Shown here: positions 1 to 9,001 of the stretch, in pieces | Layout of the letters: each line of letters starts with the position of its first letter | How positions within the stretch are numbered: the stretch's first letter is position 1 | Assembly (NCBI GenBank): GCA_963809545.1 | Contig: CAWEKD010000005.1 | Span: 992,001 to 1,056,000 of the forward strand | Direction: 5' to 3' | Origin: Natronosporangium sp035305625 | GTDB taxonomy: Bacteria; Actinomycetota; Actinomycetes; Mycobacteriales; Micromonosporaceae | DNA length: 64,000 bases | Position numbers and translations under genes: made by a program | The notes under the pieces: model-generated | What the model was told of the DNA's origin: nothing | The model's input: the letters and a program-made list of their open reading frames with translations, nothing else | Databases searched by the model: none

Positions 1-2
1 CC

Positions 3-314
3 GCGATGGGGGGTCAGAGCGTCGTCTCGCTGCGGATGCATGCCTTCACGACCTACTTCACCGGGGCGCTCACCAGCGCCGTGCAGCATCTGGTCGCCCG
101 TACCCCTGAGCAGCGACTCGCCGGAGTGCGCTAGCTCGCGGCGCTGGTCGTGGGCGCGGGCATCGCGGGGCTCCTGCTCCGGTACCTGCGCTGGTCCGCA
201 CCGCTGCTCCCGCCGCTGCTGCTCACCGCGGCCATCGTGGGCCGACTGTGGCACCTCCGCTCCGGGTTCATCCAGCGGGTGCGGGACGCACCGCAGTCGT
301 CCTTGGACAGATAG
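3..314 (+). pseudogene. C-terminal part of a DUF1275 (YoaK-type) membrane protein, interrupted by an in-frame TAG
   Basis: The frame is open from the left edge and reads a segment with the motif TTYFTGALT, typical of DUF1275 integral membrane proteins. An in-frame TAG at 132-134 interrupts it. The same frame then continues through a hydrophobic helix (LAALVVGAGIAGLLL), a second helix (PLLPPLLLTAAIVG) and a basic tail to TAG at 312-314. Because the frame is unchanged across the stop, this looks like a nonsense substitution rather than an indel. The family has no firmly assigned function. The 5' part lies outside the window. Confidence 0.5.
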
Positions 315-691
315 GGCAGTGAGTGGGGCTCGGGTGGTCACGCGAAAGCCGCCGGCAGGAGTCGATCCGGCGGTGGTGAGGGACGAGGCCGGGCGAGTCA
401 GCGGTGTGGTGGATACGATGCGAGTGCCGGGATAGTGCATCAACCTTCTTGGTGGATGCCGTCTCCGCCGGATTATGGTTTATTAGGGTTTAGTCCGTTC
501 CAGATGGTCGACGTCCTGCCCATGCCAGCCACGATCGCCGATCCCGGCGAGGCGGGGAAAGCTTTGTAAGGCCACTTCACTGTGTGAAACATGCGCTCGC
601 GCACTGGGATAGAATGCGGCCGCCGATGTCGCCGCGTCACTCCGGGTAGAAGTCTGCCCATGGCGGTCGCGGCCGGAGTGGAGGAGGAGCC
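315..691. other. Intergenic region with no recognisable gene
   Basis: No reading frame here resembles a known family. Short open frames exist on both strands but have no convincing ribosome binding site or composition. The right end holds an ATG at 660 that opens an 11-codon frame ending in TGA at 693-695, overlapping the CTG proposed below as the IclR start. That short frame may really be the first codons of the IclR gene, separated from it by a lost base. Confidence 0.4.
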
Positions 692-1417
692 CTGAGGTCG
701 CTTCAGCGGGTTGTTTCGATCCTGGAGAGCGTCGCCCAGGCAAACGTCCCCGCAACACCTGCCCGTGTGAGCGAGGAAACCGGTCTCTCCTTGTCGACGG
801 TCTCCCGGATCATGCGTGACCTCACCGAAGAGCGGATGCTTGACCGCCTCGACGACGGTTCCTACATGCTCGGGTTCCGGGTATTCCGGCTCGTTCGCAG
901 TGCGCGGGAAAGTAGCGATCCCATGGCCGTCATCCATCGGATGTTGGCCGATCTACGCGACCGGACGGGCGAAACCGTCTCGTTGAATGTCCGCCAGGGC
1001 GACAACCGGGTCTGCATCGCATCGGCCAACAGTCGGGCTGAACTGCGCCGAGTCGTCCCGGTGGGCGACGTGCTCCCGTTGGTGGGAACGGCGAGCGGCG
1101 ATGTGCTGTTGGCGGCGCTACCGGCCGATGAACAGCTCGCCGTCATTCGGCGGGCGGAGAATGCCGAGCCGGAGCAGGACCTGCTGGACCGTCTGCAGCG
1201 CACGGCGGCCCGCGGTTGGTCCGCGCGTAGCGACAGTCTCGTCGCCGGAGTGACGGGCGTGGCCGTCCCCGTCTGGTCCGACGGCGACGAGAAGGTCATC
1301 GCCGCCCTCACCCTGTCCAGCCCCACGTCCCGCATGTCGCTCGACGCGGCGGAGAAGTGGGTGCCCGACATGGAGAATGTGGCGCGCCGTCTCTCGCCCT
1401 GGGTAGAGCCCTTCTAG
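692..1417 (+). CDS. IclR-family transcriptional regulator
   Basis: This is a regulator with an N-terminal winged helix (RSLQRVVSILE, then a recognition helix with LSLSTVSRIMRDL) followed by the IclR effector-binding domain ending near WVPDMENVARRLSPW. The internal GTG at 767 would remove half of the helix-turn-helix, so translation must begin upstream. The conserved frame is open back to 650 but holds no ATG, GTG or TTG before the domain. The first usable codon is CTG 692, immediately after GAGGAGGAG. Alternatively the true start is ATG 660 in another frame and one base is missing near 693; the joined N-terminus would then look normal for the family. It lies upstream of the importer and catabolic genes on the same strand, so control of that cluster by an organic-acid effector is likely but inferred. 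Confidence 0.8.
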   Translation: MRSLQRVVSILESVAQANVPATPARVSEETGLSLSTVSRIMRDLTEERMLDRLDDGSYMLGFRVFRLVRSARESSDPMAVIHRMLADLRDRTGETVSLNVRQGDNRVCIASANSRAELRRVVPVGDVLPLVGTASGDVLLAALPADEQLAVIRRAENAEPEQDLLDRLQRTAARGWSARSDSLVAGVTGVAVPVWSDGDEKVIAALTLSSPTSRMSLDAAEKWVPDMENVARRLSPWVEPF

Positions 1418-1449
1418 CAAGCAATATTCGCGTCTGTAATTACGTTCGC

Positions 1450-1490
1450 GCCCGCAGTGTCCCGTGCCTTGGGACGCTGCGGGCGTCTTT
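1450..1490 (+). terminator. Hairpin terminator after the IclR gene
   Basis: A 14-bp stem at 1450-1463 pairs with 1471-1484, with one G-T wobble and a 7-nt loop, and is followed by GTCTTT. It lies 33 bp past the IclR stop and separates the regulator from the next gene. Confidence 0.6.
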
Positions 1491-1627
1491 GCATTGGGGA
1501 ACGGCTGGTTCCCGTACCAGCTTTTCGACAACCCGGAACCCCGTGGTGGAGCATTCGCAGAACAAGAGCGACTCCTACTGAGTGAGAGTTCCTCCTGCCA
1601 GGTGAGTGCTGCGGAAGGGGTACCGCT

Positions 1628-2316
1628 GTGGATCAGCTGCTGAGGGCAACCTGGTTCGCTTCGATGGGCGACGACGTGCAGGAGCAGGCCATCGTGCGGC
1701 TCTTGCAGGACCGGTCGGCTATCGGGGAGAGCGCCGGCTACCGGCTGAACGATGGCGGGCGCGACATGCAGGCACTCGCCGCCCGCCTGGCTCGACTTGA
1801 CCTCGGCAGCGAGCGGAAACCCACTTGGCTGGTTTTGACCTCGCTCAGCGACCTCAAGAGCGCCATGGAGGTTGAGCGCGATCTGCGTTCCGCGGAGGAA
1901 GCGTTGGCGCCCGACATCACCGTCGTCAGTCGTGCGCTCTATCGCCAAATCACTGGGCGGCCCGGGCCGCTCGCCGAGACCACCACCGGGTTCGGGCCGG
2001 CGATCCAGTTCGGCACGTTCAGCATGCAGTCTCCCGAGGATGAATGGGATCTCGCGGACTGGTACGAGACCCTTCGCCTCCCGGAGTTTTCTCGTGTCAA
2101 CGGTGCTATCCGAGTGCGTCGATACGTCTCCGTGGCCGGCCCCGCCAAGTTCGCGGTGCTGTACGAGTTCGAGCTCTCTGCGAGTCCCGTCTCGACCACT
2201 TTGAGCGCCCCATGGAGGCGCACGCTCTGAACGATGACCACCCGACCGGACGAATCGTCGCGCGGACCATCCACGCTCCGATGTCGCCCAGCATCGGTCA
2301 GCGGGTGGACCGGTAA
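1628..2316 (+). pseudogene. Hypothetical protein, possibly a dimeric alpha/beta-barrel (EthD-like) protein; frameshifted near 2175
   Basis: GTG 1628 follows a good GGAAGGGG site. The open frame reads about 185 plausible residues and then runs out of frame at 2230. A second frame from about 2175 gives a natural continuation (RLDHFERPMEAHAL, ending SIGQRVDR) to 2316, consistent with one missing base. The C-terminal half (WDLADWYETLRLPEF, then RRYVSVAGPAKFAVLYEF) resembles ferredoxin-like dimeric alpha/beta-barrel proteins that accompany catabolic operons. I do not recognise the N-terminal half. The position between the regulator and the ABC importer suggests a role in the same pathway. No catalytic residue can be named. 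Confidence 0.5.
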
Positions 2317-2395
2317 GACCGGTCGGCCGCCTGAGGGTCATCGCCCTCTGTCCCATCCCCCGTACGCGCCATCCCGCGACTGTTTGTGAGGCAAT

Positions 2396-3508
2396 ATGTA
2401 TCCACGTTCGTTTTTTGCCAGAACCCGCCGCCGTGGGCACCTCATCGGCGCCCTCGCCATGGTCGTCGCCTTGGCCGCCTGTGGTGGCCCCACCGCACCA
2501 GCGTCGAGCGGGACGGGAGCAGATGAGATCCGTCCCGTCCGCATCGCGGTGACGAACAACCTCGTCGGCCTGCCCCTGTTCGTCGGCGTCGAGCAAGGGA
2601 TCTTCGCTGAGAACGGACTCGACGTCACGCTCAACGTGGTAGCGAGCGGTAACGATGCCGCGCGGGCGTTGCAGGCTGGTGACGTCGACTTCGCCCTCGC
2701 CAGCACGGTGAGCCTGGTCGCGATCCGGTCCGGGGGTGTGGACGTATCCCTGGTGGTCATGACCAATGGCGACGCCACCAACTCCTCGTACGACCTGGGC
2801 AACGGCATCCTTGCACGCACCGACAGCGGTATCACCAAGGATGATCCGCGGAGCATTGTCGGTAAGACCATCGCCACGAACGTGGGCGGCTCACCAGCGG
2901 CTTACCTGCTCGGATACCTGGAGGCCCACGGTATCTCGGCCGATGATGTGGAGATCCTCAACACCCCTGTACCGGAGACGGTGCCTGCGCTGGAGCAGGG
3001 GTTGGTGGACGCAATCGCCACTGTGGAGCCGCAGTTGTCGGCCGCCCGCTTGGCTCTCGGCGACAACGCCGTCCTGATTTCGCAGCTCGAGGGGTACACG
3101 ACGGCCGCGGTCGGCTTGGTCGCGATGGCCGACACGATCGACGAGGAAGCGGAGCTGATCGAGAAGATCGTTCGATCGGTCGCCCAGGCGGCGAAGTACA
3201 CGCGGGACAACCCCGACAGCGCGGTGCGGTCTACCCTCACCTACATCAGCGGGTTGGAGTACGACGTTGCGCGCCTGTCGCACGAAGTCGCCGTTAATGA
3301 TCCGCGTATCTCGATCTGCACCGTGCAAGCTCTGGAGCGGGGCATCGAGGACGCGCTAGAGGCGGGCCAGATCACCCAGGCGATCGAGCCGCAGGACGCA
3401 GTGGCGGCCCACGCCATCGACGCGCTGGTCCAGTCAGATCCGGAGCTGTTCGACGACCTCCCCGCCGTACCGACCTCCGTCGAGGAGTGCAGCCGTGCCG
3501 CGGCATGA
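2396..3508 (+). CDS. ABC transporter substrate-binding lipoprotein, NMT1/THI5 (SsuA/TauA-like) family
   Basis: A 370-residue periplasmic-type binding protein. The N-terminus is basic (RTRRRGHL), then hydrophobic, and ends in a lipobox around Cys29 (VALAACGG), so it should be a membrane-anchored lipoprotein. The mature part begins PVRIAVTNNLVGLPLFVGVEQGIF, typical of NMT1-like proteins that bind sulfonates, pyrimidines or aromatic and other organic acids. Its 3' end overlaps the ATPase gene by 14 bp, and two permease genes follow, giving a standard binding-protein/ATPase/permease order. The reading frame is intact, unlike most neighbours. The ligand cannot be deduced; the nearby CoA-transferase and CMD proteins point to an organic acid. 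Confidence 0.85.
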   Translation: MYPRSFFARTRRRGHLIGALAMVVALAACGGPTAPASSGTGADEIRPVRIAVTNNLVGLPLFVGVEQGIFAENGLDVTLNVVASGNDAARALQAGDVDFALASTVSLVAIRSGGVDVSLVVMTNGDATNSSYDLGNGILARTDSGITKDDPRSIVGKTIATNVGGSPAAYLLGYLEAHGISADDVEILNTPVPETVPALEQGLVDAIATVEPQLSAARLALGDNAVLISQLEGYTTAAVGLVAMADTIDEEAELIEKIVRSVAQAAKYTRDNPDSAVRSTLTYISGLEYDVARLSHEVAVNDPRISICTVQALERGIEDALEAGQITQAIEPQDAVAAHAIDALVQSDPELFDDLPAVPTSVEECSRAAA

Positions 3509-4337
3509 CGTAGAGCAGAAGTCCCGCCCCGGGGTAGCCCTCGGTGGGACGGACGAGGGCACCGCACCGACCGCGGGCATCGTGGTGGAGAACGTCAGTC
3601 ACTGGTTCGTCGGGAGAGGTCGGGAACCAGTGCACGCCCTGGACAACGTCTCCCTCACCATCGACATTGGCGAGTTCGTCACGATCGTGGGGCCGAGCGG
3701 CTGTGGCAAGTCGACCCTGCTCAAGGTCATCGCCGGGTTGACGCAGCCGACCAGCGGTACCGCCACCTTCCAGGGCAAGCCGATCAACGGGCCGTCGCCG
3801 GAGCGAGGCGTTGTTTTCCAGGAACTCGCGCTGCTGCCCTGGCGGACGGTGCGGCGCAACATCGGCCACGGCCTGGAGATCGCCGGCGTACCGAAGTCTG
3901 TACGGGAACAGCGGGTCGCTGAGCTGATCGAGATGATCGGTCTGACCGGGTTCGAAGACCACTACCCGCATGAGCTCTCCGGTGGAATGCGTCAGCGGGT
4001 CGCGGTCGCACGGACCTGGGCCACAGATCCCACCGCCATTCTCATGGATGAGCCATTCGGCGCGGTCGACGCGCAGACCAGGCTCAGCCTCCAGCAGGAG
4101 CTGCTCAGAATGGCGGCGGGGAGCCGTAAGGCGATCCTGTTCATCACGCACAGCGTGGAGGAGGCCGTGTTCCTCGGCGATCGCGTCGTGGTCATGTCCC
4201 GACGGCCCGGTGTGATCAAGGAGGACGTACGGATCGACCGCGCCCGCGATCAACGGACGCTGGAAGAGTTTCTCGCCGATCCGGAAATCCACGAGATCCA
4301 GTCCCACATCATGCGGGCCGTCCGAGAGGAGGTCTGA
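3495..4337 (+). CDS. ABC transporter ATP-binding protein (SsuB/TauB-like)
   Basis: A 280-residue ATPase with Walker A GPSGCGKST, Q-loop region VVFQELALLPW, signature LSGGMRQRVAVAR, Walker B AILMDEPFGAVD and switch His in LFITHSVEEAV. These place it in the nitrate/sulfonate/taurine importer ATPase group. GTG 3495 has GAGGAG upstream and lies inside the end of the binding-protein gene, so the two are translationally coupled. It should energise the importer formed with the permeases that follow. The frame is intact. Confidence 0.9.
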   Translation: MPRHDVEQKSRPGVALGGTDEGTAPTAGIVVENVSHWFVGRGREPVHALDNVSLTIDIGEFVTIVGPSGCGKSTLLKVIAGLTQPTSGTATFQGKPINGPSPERGVVFQELALLPWRTVRRNIGHGLEIAGVPKSVREQRVAELIEMIGLTGFEDHYPHELSGGMRQRVAVARTWATDPTAILMDEPFGAVDAQTRLSLQQELLRMAAGSRKAILFITHSVEEAVFLGDRVVVMSRRPGVIKEDVRIDRARDQRTLEEFLADPEIHEIQSHIMRAVREEV

Positions 4338-4339
4338 CG

Positions 4340-5282
4340 GTGGCCACCGCCGTCGACCAGAAGAGGCCGCGGTTGGGCGCGGGATTGCCGGCGTCTCGGC
4401 CGGAGCCGCTCCATTCCCCGACTGTCGCCAGGGCGATTCTTCGATTCTCGGGTAGTGTCCTGCGCGCCGGTCTACCGTTCCTCTGTCTGATCGCCGTCTG
4501 GCAGCTGGTCAAGGCAGCCTTCGGTCTCCCAGACCGCGTGCTGGCGTCGCCGATGGCCGTGGTCCAGGAAGGGAAAGAGCTGCTCCGGCTGGGCGTCATC
4601 TGGCAGTACGCCGCGGACAGCCTGCTACGCCTCATTCAGGCGTCCCTGATCAGCATCGCGATCGGCGTGCCGCTCGGCCTGCTGATTGGCAGCAGCCGCA
4701 GTGCCGCGTTGGCGTCGGAGCGGTTCATCCAGTTCCTACTCGGGGTCTCGGGGGTGGCGTGGCTTCCCCTGGCGATCATTTGGCTCGGATTCACTGAGCG
4801 GACCGTGCTCACCGTCGTGGTCTATACCGCCGTGCTGCCCATCGTCATGAGCACGGTCCATGGCATCCGATCCATCCCGACCATCTACGTCGACTGTATG
4901 TCCACTCTGGGGCATCCCGGCTACGCGTCATTCGGGACGTGGTACCTTCCCGGCGCTCTGACCAACATCCTCACCGGGATCCGGACCGGGATCGGTACGG
5001 CTGGCGGGCGCTGATCGGTTCAGAGATGGTGGTGGGCTTGGGCGGACTGGGCTTCCTCTATCTCTAGACGCTCGATCCTTCGGTCAAGTCGATCAGATCA
5101 TCGTTGGCATGATTGTGATCGGTGTGCTCTTCATCACGATCGATCGATTGCTGCTGGGGCCGTTCGAACGGCTGACCGTGGGCGCTGGACGCCTGAAGGA
5201 GGCCGACTGTGAGCACGTCGACACTGCCGCCACCGTCGGTGTCCGCCTGGTCGGCAGACGACCGATCTGCGGGTCAACATGA
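4340..5282 (+). pseudogene. ABC transporter permease (SsuC/TauC-like), frameshifted as read
   Basis: GTG 4340 follows GAGAGGAGG, 2 bp after the ATPase stop. The first frame encodes a BPD_transp_1 permease with several membrane helices up to GIRTGIG and then ends at 5014. Moving to the frame at 4996 continues the family sequence (YGWRALIGSEMVVGLGGLGFLYL). A second shift near 5064 recovers the last helix (IIVGMIVIGVLFITIDRLLLGPFERL). Each step fits one missing base. The EAA-loop region (RALIGSEM) is present once the frame is restored. It would form the channel with the next permease. Loss of two single bases could be consensus error or recent decay. Confidence 0.7.
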
Positions 5283-6109
5283 TCCGTGCGCCATCATATT
5301 CTCAGCCCGTTCGCGTACGGCCTTCGCGGCCTGGGCCTTCGCGACAGCGGTGGTCAAGCCGCCCGCCGCCACCTTGGCCCAGCCCGGCCGCTGTCAGGAA
5401 CGAGCTCTTCCGCATGGCCGGTACGGGCGAACTGTGGCAGCACTTCTTGGCGAGCGTCCGGCGACTGTTCATCGGCATCCCGGTAGGGGTCACCACGGGG
5501 CTGGCTGTGGGGTTCGCGGTCGGCCGCAGTCAGTGGGTCGCGCGATTCGTCGAACCCATCGCGTCGTTGTTCATCGGAATCTCCGGCCTGGCCTGGATCC
5601 CCTTGGCGATCCTGTGGTTCGGCATCGGCGATGCGATGGTCACCTTCATCGTCTGGAACGCCGTCTTCTTCGTCGTGATGCTCAACACCGCAACCGGTGT
5701 ACGGGCCGTGCCGCTGCAGCAGGAGCAGGCGATCCGGACCCTCGGGGGCGAACGGATGACCGTCCTGCGACAAGACGTTTTTCCCGGCGCCCTGCCGCAC
5801 ATCATGCTCGGCATTCGCACGGGGGTTGGCTTCGCATGGCGCTCCTTAGTTGCAGCGGAGCTAATCGGGGCCACGCTCGGCCTAGGACAGCTCATCTACT
5901 CCGGCATGGCGTTCTTCCGCTCCGACATAGTGATTGGCGGATGCATCATGCTCGGTCTCCTCGGTCTGCTCACTGACCGGTTGATCCTCGGACCGATTGA
6001 GCGCCGCACAGTCGAGCGCTGGGGCATGTTGAAGGAGGTCGGAGGCGTGAGAGTGCTCCGTAACCGTGACGTCATCCGGTTGGCGGCCGGGATTCTGCTT
6101 CGGCCCTGA
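5209..6109 (+). pseudogene. Second ABC transporter permease of the same importer, frameshifted in its 5' part
   Basis: GTG 5209 lies 8 bp after AAGGAGG and should be the start, but its frame loses the family pattern after about 25 codons. The recognisable permease (AAVRNELFRMAGTGELWQHF onward) is in another frame from about 5390, with the EAA-type loop RSLVAAELIGATLGLG and the last helix IIGGCIM-like segment near 5935. At least two lost bases between 5275 and 5400 are needed to join the parts. The permease should end about 6050, where a GTG with a strong site begins the next gene. As read, the frame runs on to TGA at 6107-6109. It is homologous to the preceding permease. Confidence 0.65.
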
Positions 6110-6372
6110 CCCTGGGCGGTCAGCAACTGATCGGCTGGCTGTCGTCCGGCGGCAAGATCGACCCGTCGTTGCGTGAGGCGACCGAGCCGGTGGCGGTGAC
6201 GGTCACTCTGGTAGAGGGAACCGATGCGATTCACCTCAACCAGTTGCGTCGAGCCGGGACGTTCGCTGGGCGACCGAGTGAACAGGAAGTCAACCTCACC
6301 CGCGTGGCGCCTGAGAACCTCGACTGGCTGGCTCGCCAGGTGTGGGTCACTGAGATTCGGCCGGCGCGATGA
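6047..6372 (+). pseudogene. Small hypothetical protein of about 108 residues, one base short near 6105
   Basis: GTG 6047 follows GAAGGAGGTCGGAGGC, a near-perfect ribosome binding site. The frame gives VRVLRNRDVIRLAAGILLR and hits TGA at 6107. One missing base near 6105 would join it to the frame ALTLGGQQLIGWLSSGG through to RQVWVTEIRPAR, which stops at 6370-6372 and overlaps the next start by ATGA. The rebuilt protein has one hydrophobic segment and a soluble tail. I do not recognise the family. Its coupled position between the importer and the hydrolase suggests a pathway role. Confidence 0.45.
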
Positions 6373-7185
6373 CGATGATGTCAAGGCGATAGCGGAGGAG
6401 TACGGGGCGGCTGGCCCGTGGGTGACCCTGATCACGGGGGGCTCGTAGCCGCGCCGACGTGGGAGCAGCAGGTGCGAGGCCCGTCGCCGAACCTGGCCGA
6501 CGTGGCGCGTGTCCTGGTCGTGGAGTTGGCGGGCTACGGCGGTAACCGGATACCGGACGATGTTCCGCCCCCGTCGTTCGCGCAGTGGGCCGATTCGGTG
6601 GCCGCGCTCTGGACTGAGCGAGGCATTGAACGCTCGGTCGTCGTCGGATTCTCCATGGGTGGGTTCGTCGCGCAACTGCTGGCAGCGCGGCACCCGGAGC
6701 GGGTGCAGGGTCTCGTACTGACCGGCACTGGCGCCAAGGCGTCGGCCCCACAGGCGGAAGCCTTTCGGGAACGAGCAGCGAAACTCACCGAGCATGGGCC
6801 GGCGGCCGAAGTGACCGCCCACCTCGCGTTGGCATTCTCGGACCGGTTCCGGGCCGAGCAGCCTGCGCTGGTGGCCAGGTACGGCGAACATATCGCGGCC
6901 GGGGACGCCCGCGTGATGGCGACGATGTTCCGCAACCTTGCGGAGTTGGACCTACGTCCGGGACTGAGTCGGCTGCGGTGCCCGGTCCGGGTCATCTGCG
7001 GCGAGGTCGATCCCGCCTTTGGTCCGGCGGTAGCCCAAGAACTGTGTGACGCGATCCCCAGGGCCGACCTGGTCGTCGTGCCGTCCGTCGGTCACACCGT
7101 GCAACTGGAGAACGGGAAAGCCTTCAATGCGGCCGTCGAGCAGTTTCTGGCCCGTGCGTGCGACTTCGGAGGGAACTTTGCGTAA
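6369..7185 (+). pseudogene. Alpha/beta hydrolase (enol-lactonase-like), frameshifted in the N-terminus as read
   Basis: The core is an alpha/beta hydrolase with nucleophile elbow GFSMGG, acid in CGEVDPAF and catalytic His in PSVGHTVQL. The start is probably ATG 6369, overlapping the previous stop. Two missing bases are needed: one near 6380, and one in the six-G run at 6436-6441, where a seventh G would turn a stop into the expected ITGGLVAAPTWEQQ. From 6418 the frame is clean to TAA 7183-7185. Relatives cleave enol-lactones, esters or C-C bonds in aromatic and alicyclic acid degradation. The CMD-family neighbours fit that role, but the substrate is unknown. Confidence 0.7.
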
Positions 7186-8400
7186 CCGCTCCTTGGCTGG
7201 CACGATGGTTGTCGATTTGACGCAGATCGTTTCTGGCGCCGTCACCACCATGATGCTGGCCGACTTCGGTGCCGAAGTGATCAAGATTGAGCCGATCGGT
7301 GGGGAGACCTACCGCAAGGCCGGCTACCCTCTGGAGGGTCCAGGCGGTAAGACCAATCTCAACATTCTGCGCTACTCCCGCGGAAAGCGCAGCGTCGAGC
7401 TCAACCTCAAGACCGAGGCCGGCAAGCGTATCCTCGACCAGCTCATCGCGCAGGCCGACGTCCTCGTGGAAAACTTTCGGCCCGGGTCCTCGCGCGCCTG
7501 GGATTCCCCTGGTCCCGGTTGCAGGAGCTGAACGAGCGGCTGATCTACACGACCATCAGTGGATTCGGCCACGATGACCTCCTCCCCAGCCCGTACCGTG
7601 ACCGGCCCGCTTACGCGATCATCGCCGAGGCGATGGCCGGGCTGACTCACCTCGCCGGCGAAGCCGATCGTCCGCCGGCGTGGATGGGGTTTGCGATGTC
7701 TGACATCTTCTCGGGCACGTGCGCATTCGCCGGCACGCTCATCGCGTTGCGCGACCGTGACCGTACCGGGCGCGGCACCCGGGTCGACATTGGAATGTTC
7801 GATGCCGCGCTGCTCATGAACGACCTGCCGATGGCCTATCAGATGATGGTCGGTGAGACCATGGGGCGCGGGCAGTACGCCTTGCAGTCGCCGTGGGGTC
7901 CGTTCGTCGCCAAGGACGGATACGTCATCATCGCGGTGCTGAACCTACGGGAGTGGCAGGCGCTCTGCGCCGCCATCGAGCGGCCCGATCTGGCCGACGA
8001 CCCCAACCTGGCCACCGGCCTGCAGCGCTCGAAGGCGCACGAGGAAGTGGTCCGTCCGGCCATCGAAGCCTGGACCAGGTCGCGCAGCCGTGCCGAGATC
8101 GTCGACACCCTTCTCGCGGCGCGGGTCCCGGCCGCTCCCGTGAACACCGCGGCCGACCTGGTGAATGACCCGCAGGTGGTGGCCCGGAAGATGTTGCAGC
8201 CCACGCTCACCCGTGAGCTGGGCAAGATATCCACAATTGGCAATCCCATCAATGTGGGCAGCTCGCCGGTCAAGGATGAGCTCGCCACCCTCCCCTCGCT
8301 CGGGGAGGACACCGACGACATTCTGCGGGAGCGGCTCGGCCTGGACGATGCCGAGCTGGACAAGCTGCGCGCTGATGCGGTGATCGGCGGCCGATCCTGA
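7178..8400 (+). pseudogene. CaiB/BaiF-type class III CoA-transferase, frameshifted near 7486
   Basis: TTG 7178 follows CGGAGGGA and overlaps the hydrolase end by 8 bp. The N-terminal part (LAGTMVVDLTQIVSGAVTTMMLADFGAEVIKIE in that frame) runs to VLVENFRPG. There one G is missing from the GGG run at 7484-7486, and the next frame resumes LARLGFPWSRLQELNERL and continues intact to 8400. The active-site Asp is in the conserved VDIGMFDAAL segment. Family members move CoA between carboxylic acids through an aspartyl-CoA intermediate. It would activate the imported acid before the thiolase acts. Confidence 0.8.
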
Positions 8401-8422
8401 CCTGATCGATCTTGGAGCTCAA

Positions 8423-9001
8423 ATGACTGTTTCCACCACCCCTCCACCACGTATCCCACCGGTCACTGAGCCGAGCCCGGAGGTCGCCGAAGCGCTGGCG
8501 AAGACGCTGTCCAAGGACGGACGTCCGCTGAACATCTTCGCGACGCTTGCACAACATCCGCGTCTCCTGAAGCGGTTCAACGTCCTCGGCGGCATGTTTC
8601 TCGCGCATGGGCGGCTACCCGCGCGGGAACGGGAGTTGGTAGTGCTGCGCGTGGCGTGGCGCTGCCAATGCGTGTACGAGTGGGGCCAGCACGTGGTGAT
8701 CGGACGGAAGGCCGGGATCACGGATGAAGAACTTGCGGCCCTGACCCGTCCGGTCTCCGAGGGCGGATGGTCCCCGGCCGACGCCACCCTCCTCACGTTC
8801 ACCGACGAACTGCTCGACCGGGTCGACGTATCCGACGAGGTGTGGCAGGCCGCCGCCGAGCGTCTCAGCGACGATCAGCTCATCGAGCTGACCATGCTCG
8901 TGGGCTTCTACCGCATGGTCGCCGGTTTCCTCAACGCCGTGCGGGTAGAGCGTGAACCCGGACTGCCCGGATGGCTGAACGATGCGACTGAGGGTGCCTG
9001 A
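8423..9001 (+). CDS. Carboxymuconolactone decarboxylase (CMD) family protein
   Basis: A 192-residue all-helical CMD/AhpD-fold protein. The central helix pair carries RERELVVLRVAWRCQCVYEW, with GQH after it, in the usual CMD signature position. The two Cys are separated by one residue (CQC) rather than the CxxC of peroxidase-type AhpD, so a redox role is uncertain. ATG 8423 follows a GGAG site, and the stop TGA overlaps the thiolase ATG by one base. The family includes 4-carboxymuconolactone decarboxylase and many proteins of unknown activity. Context favours a catabolic role. Confidence 0.85.
   Translation: MTVSTTPPPRIPPVTEPSPEVAEALAKTLSKDGRPLNIFATLAQHPRLLKRFNVLGGMFLAHGRLPARERELVVLRVAWRCQCVYEWGQHVVIGRKAGITDEELAALTRPVSEGGWSPADATLLTFTDELLDRVDVSDEVWQAAAERLSDDQLIELTMLVGFYRMVAGFLNAVRVEREPGLPGWLNDATEGA

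Noticed and set aside
473..937. A - strand gene overlapping the IclR start
   Set aside because: The frame has no family resemblance and runs antisense to the well-supported helix-turn-helix codons.
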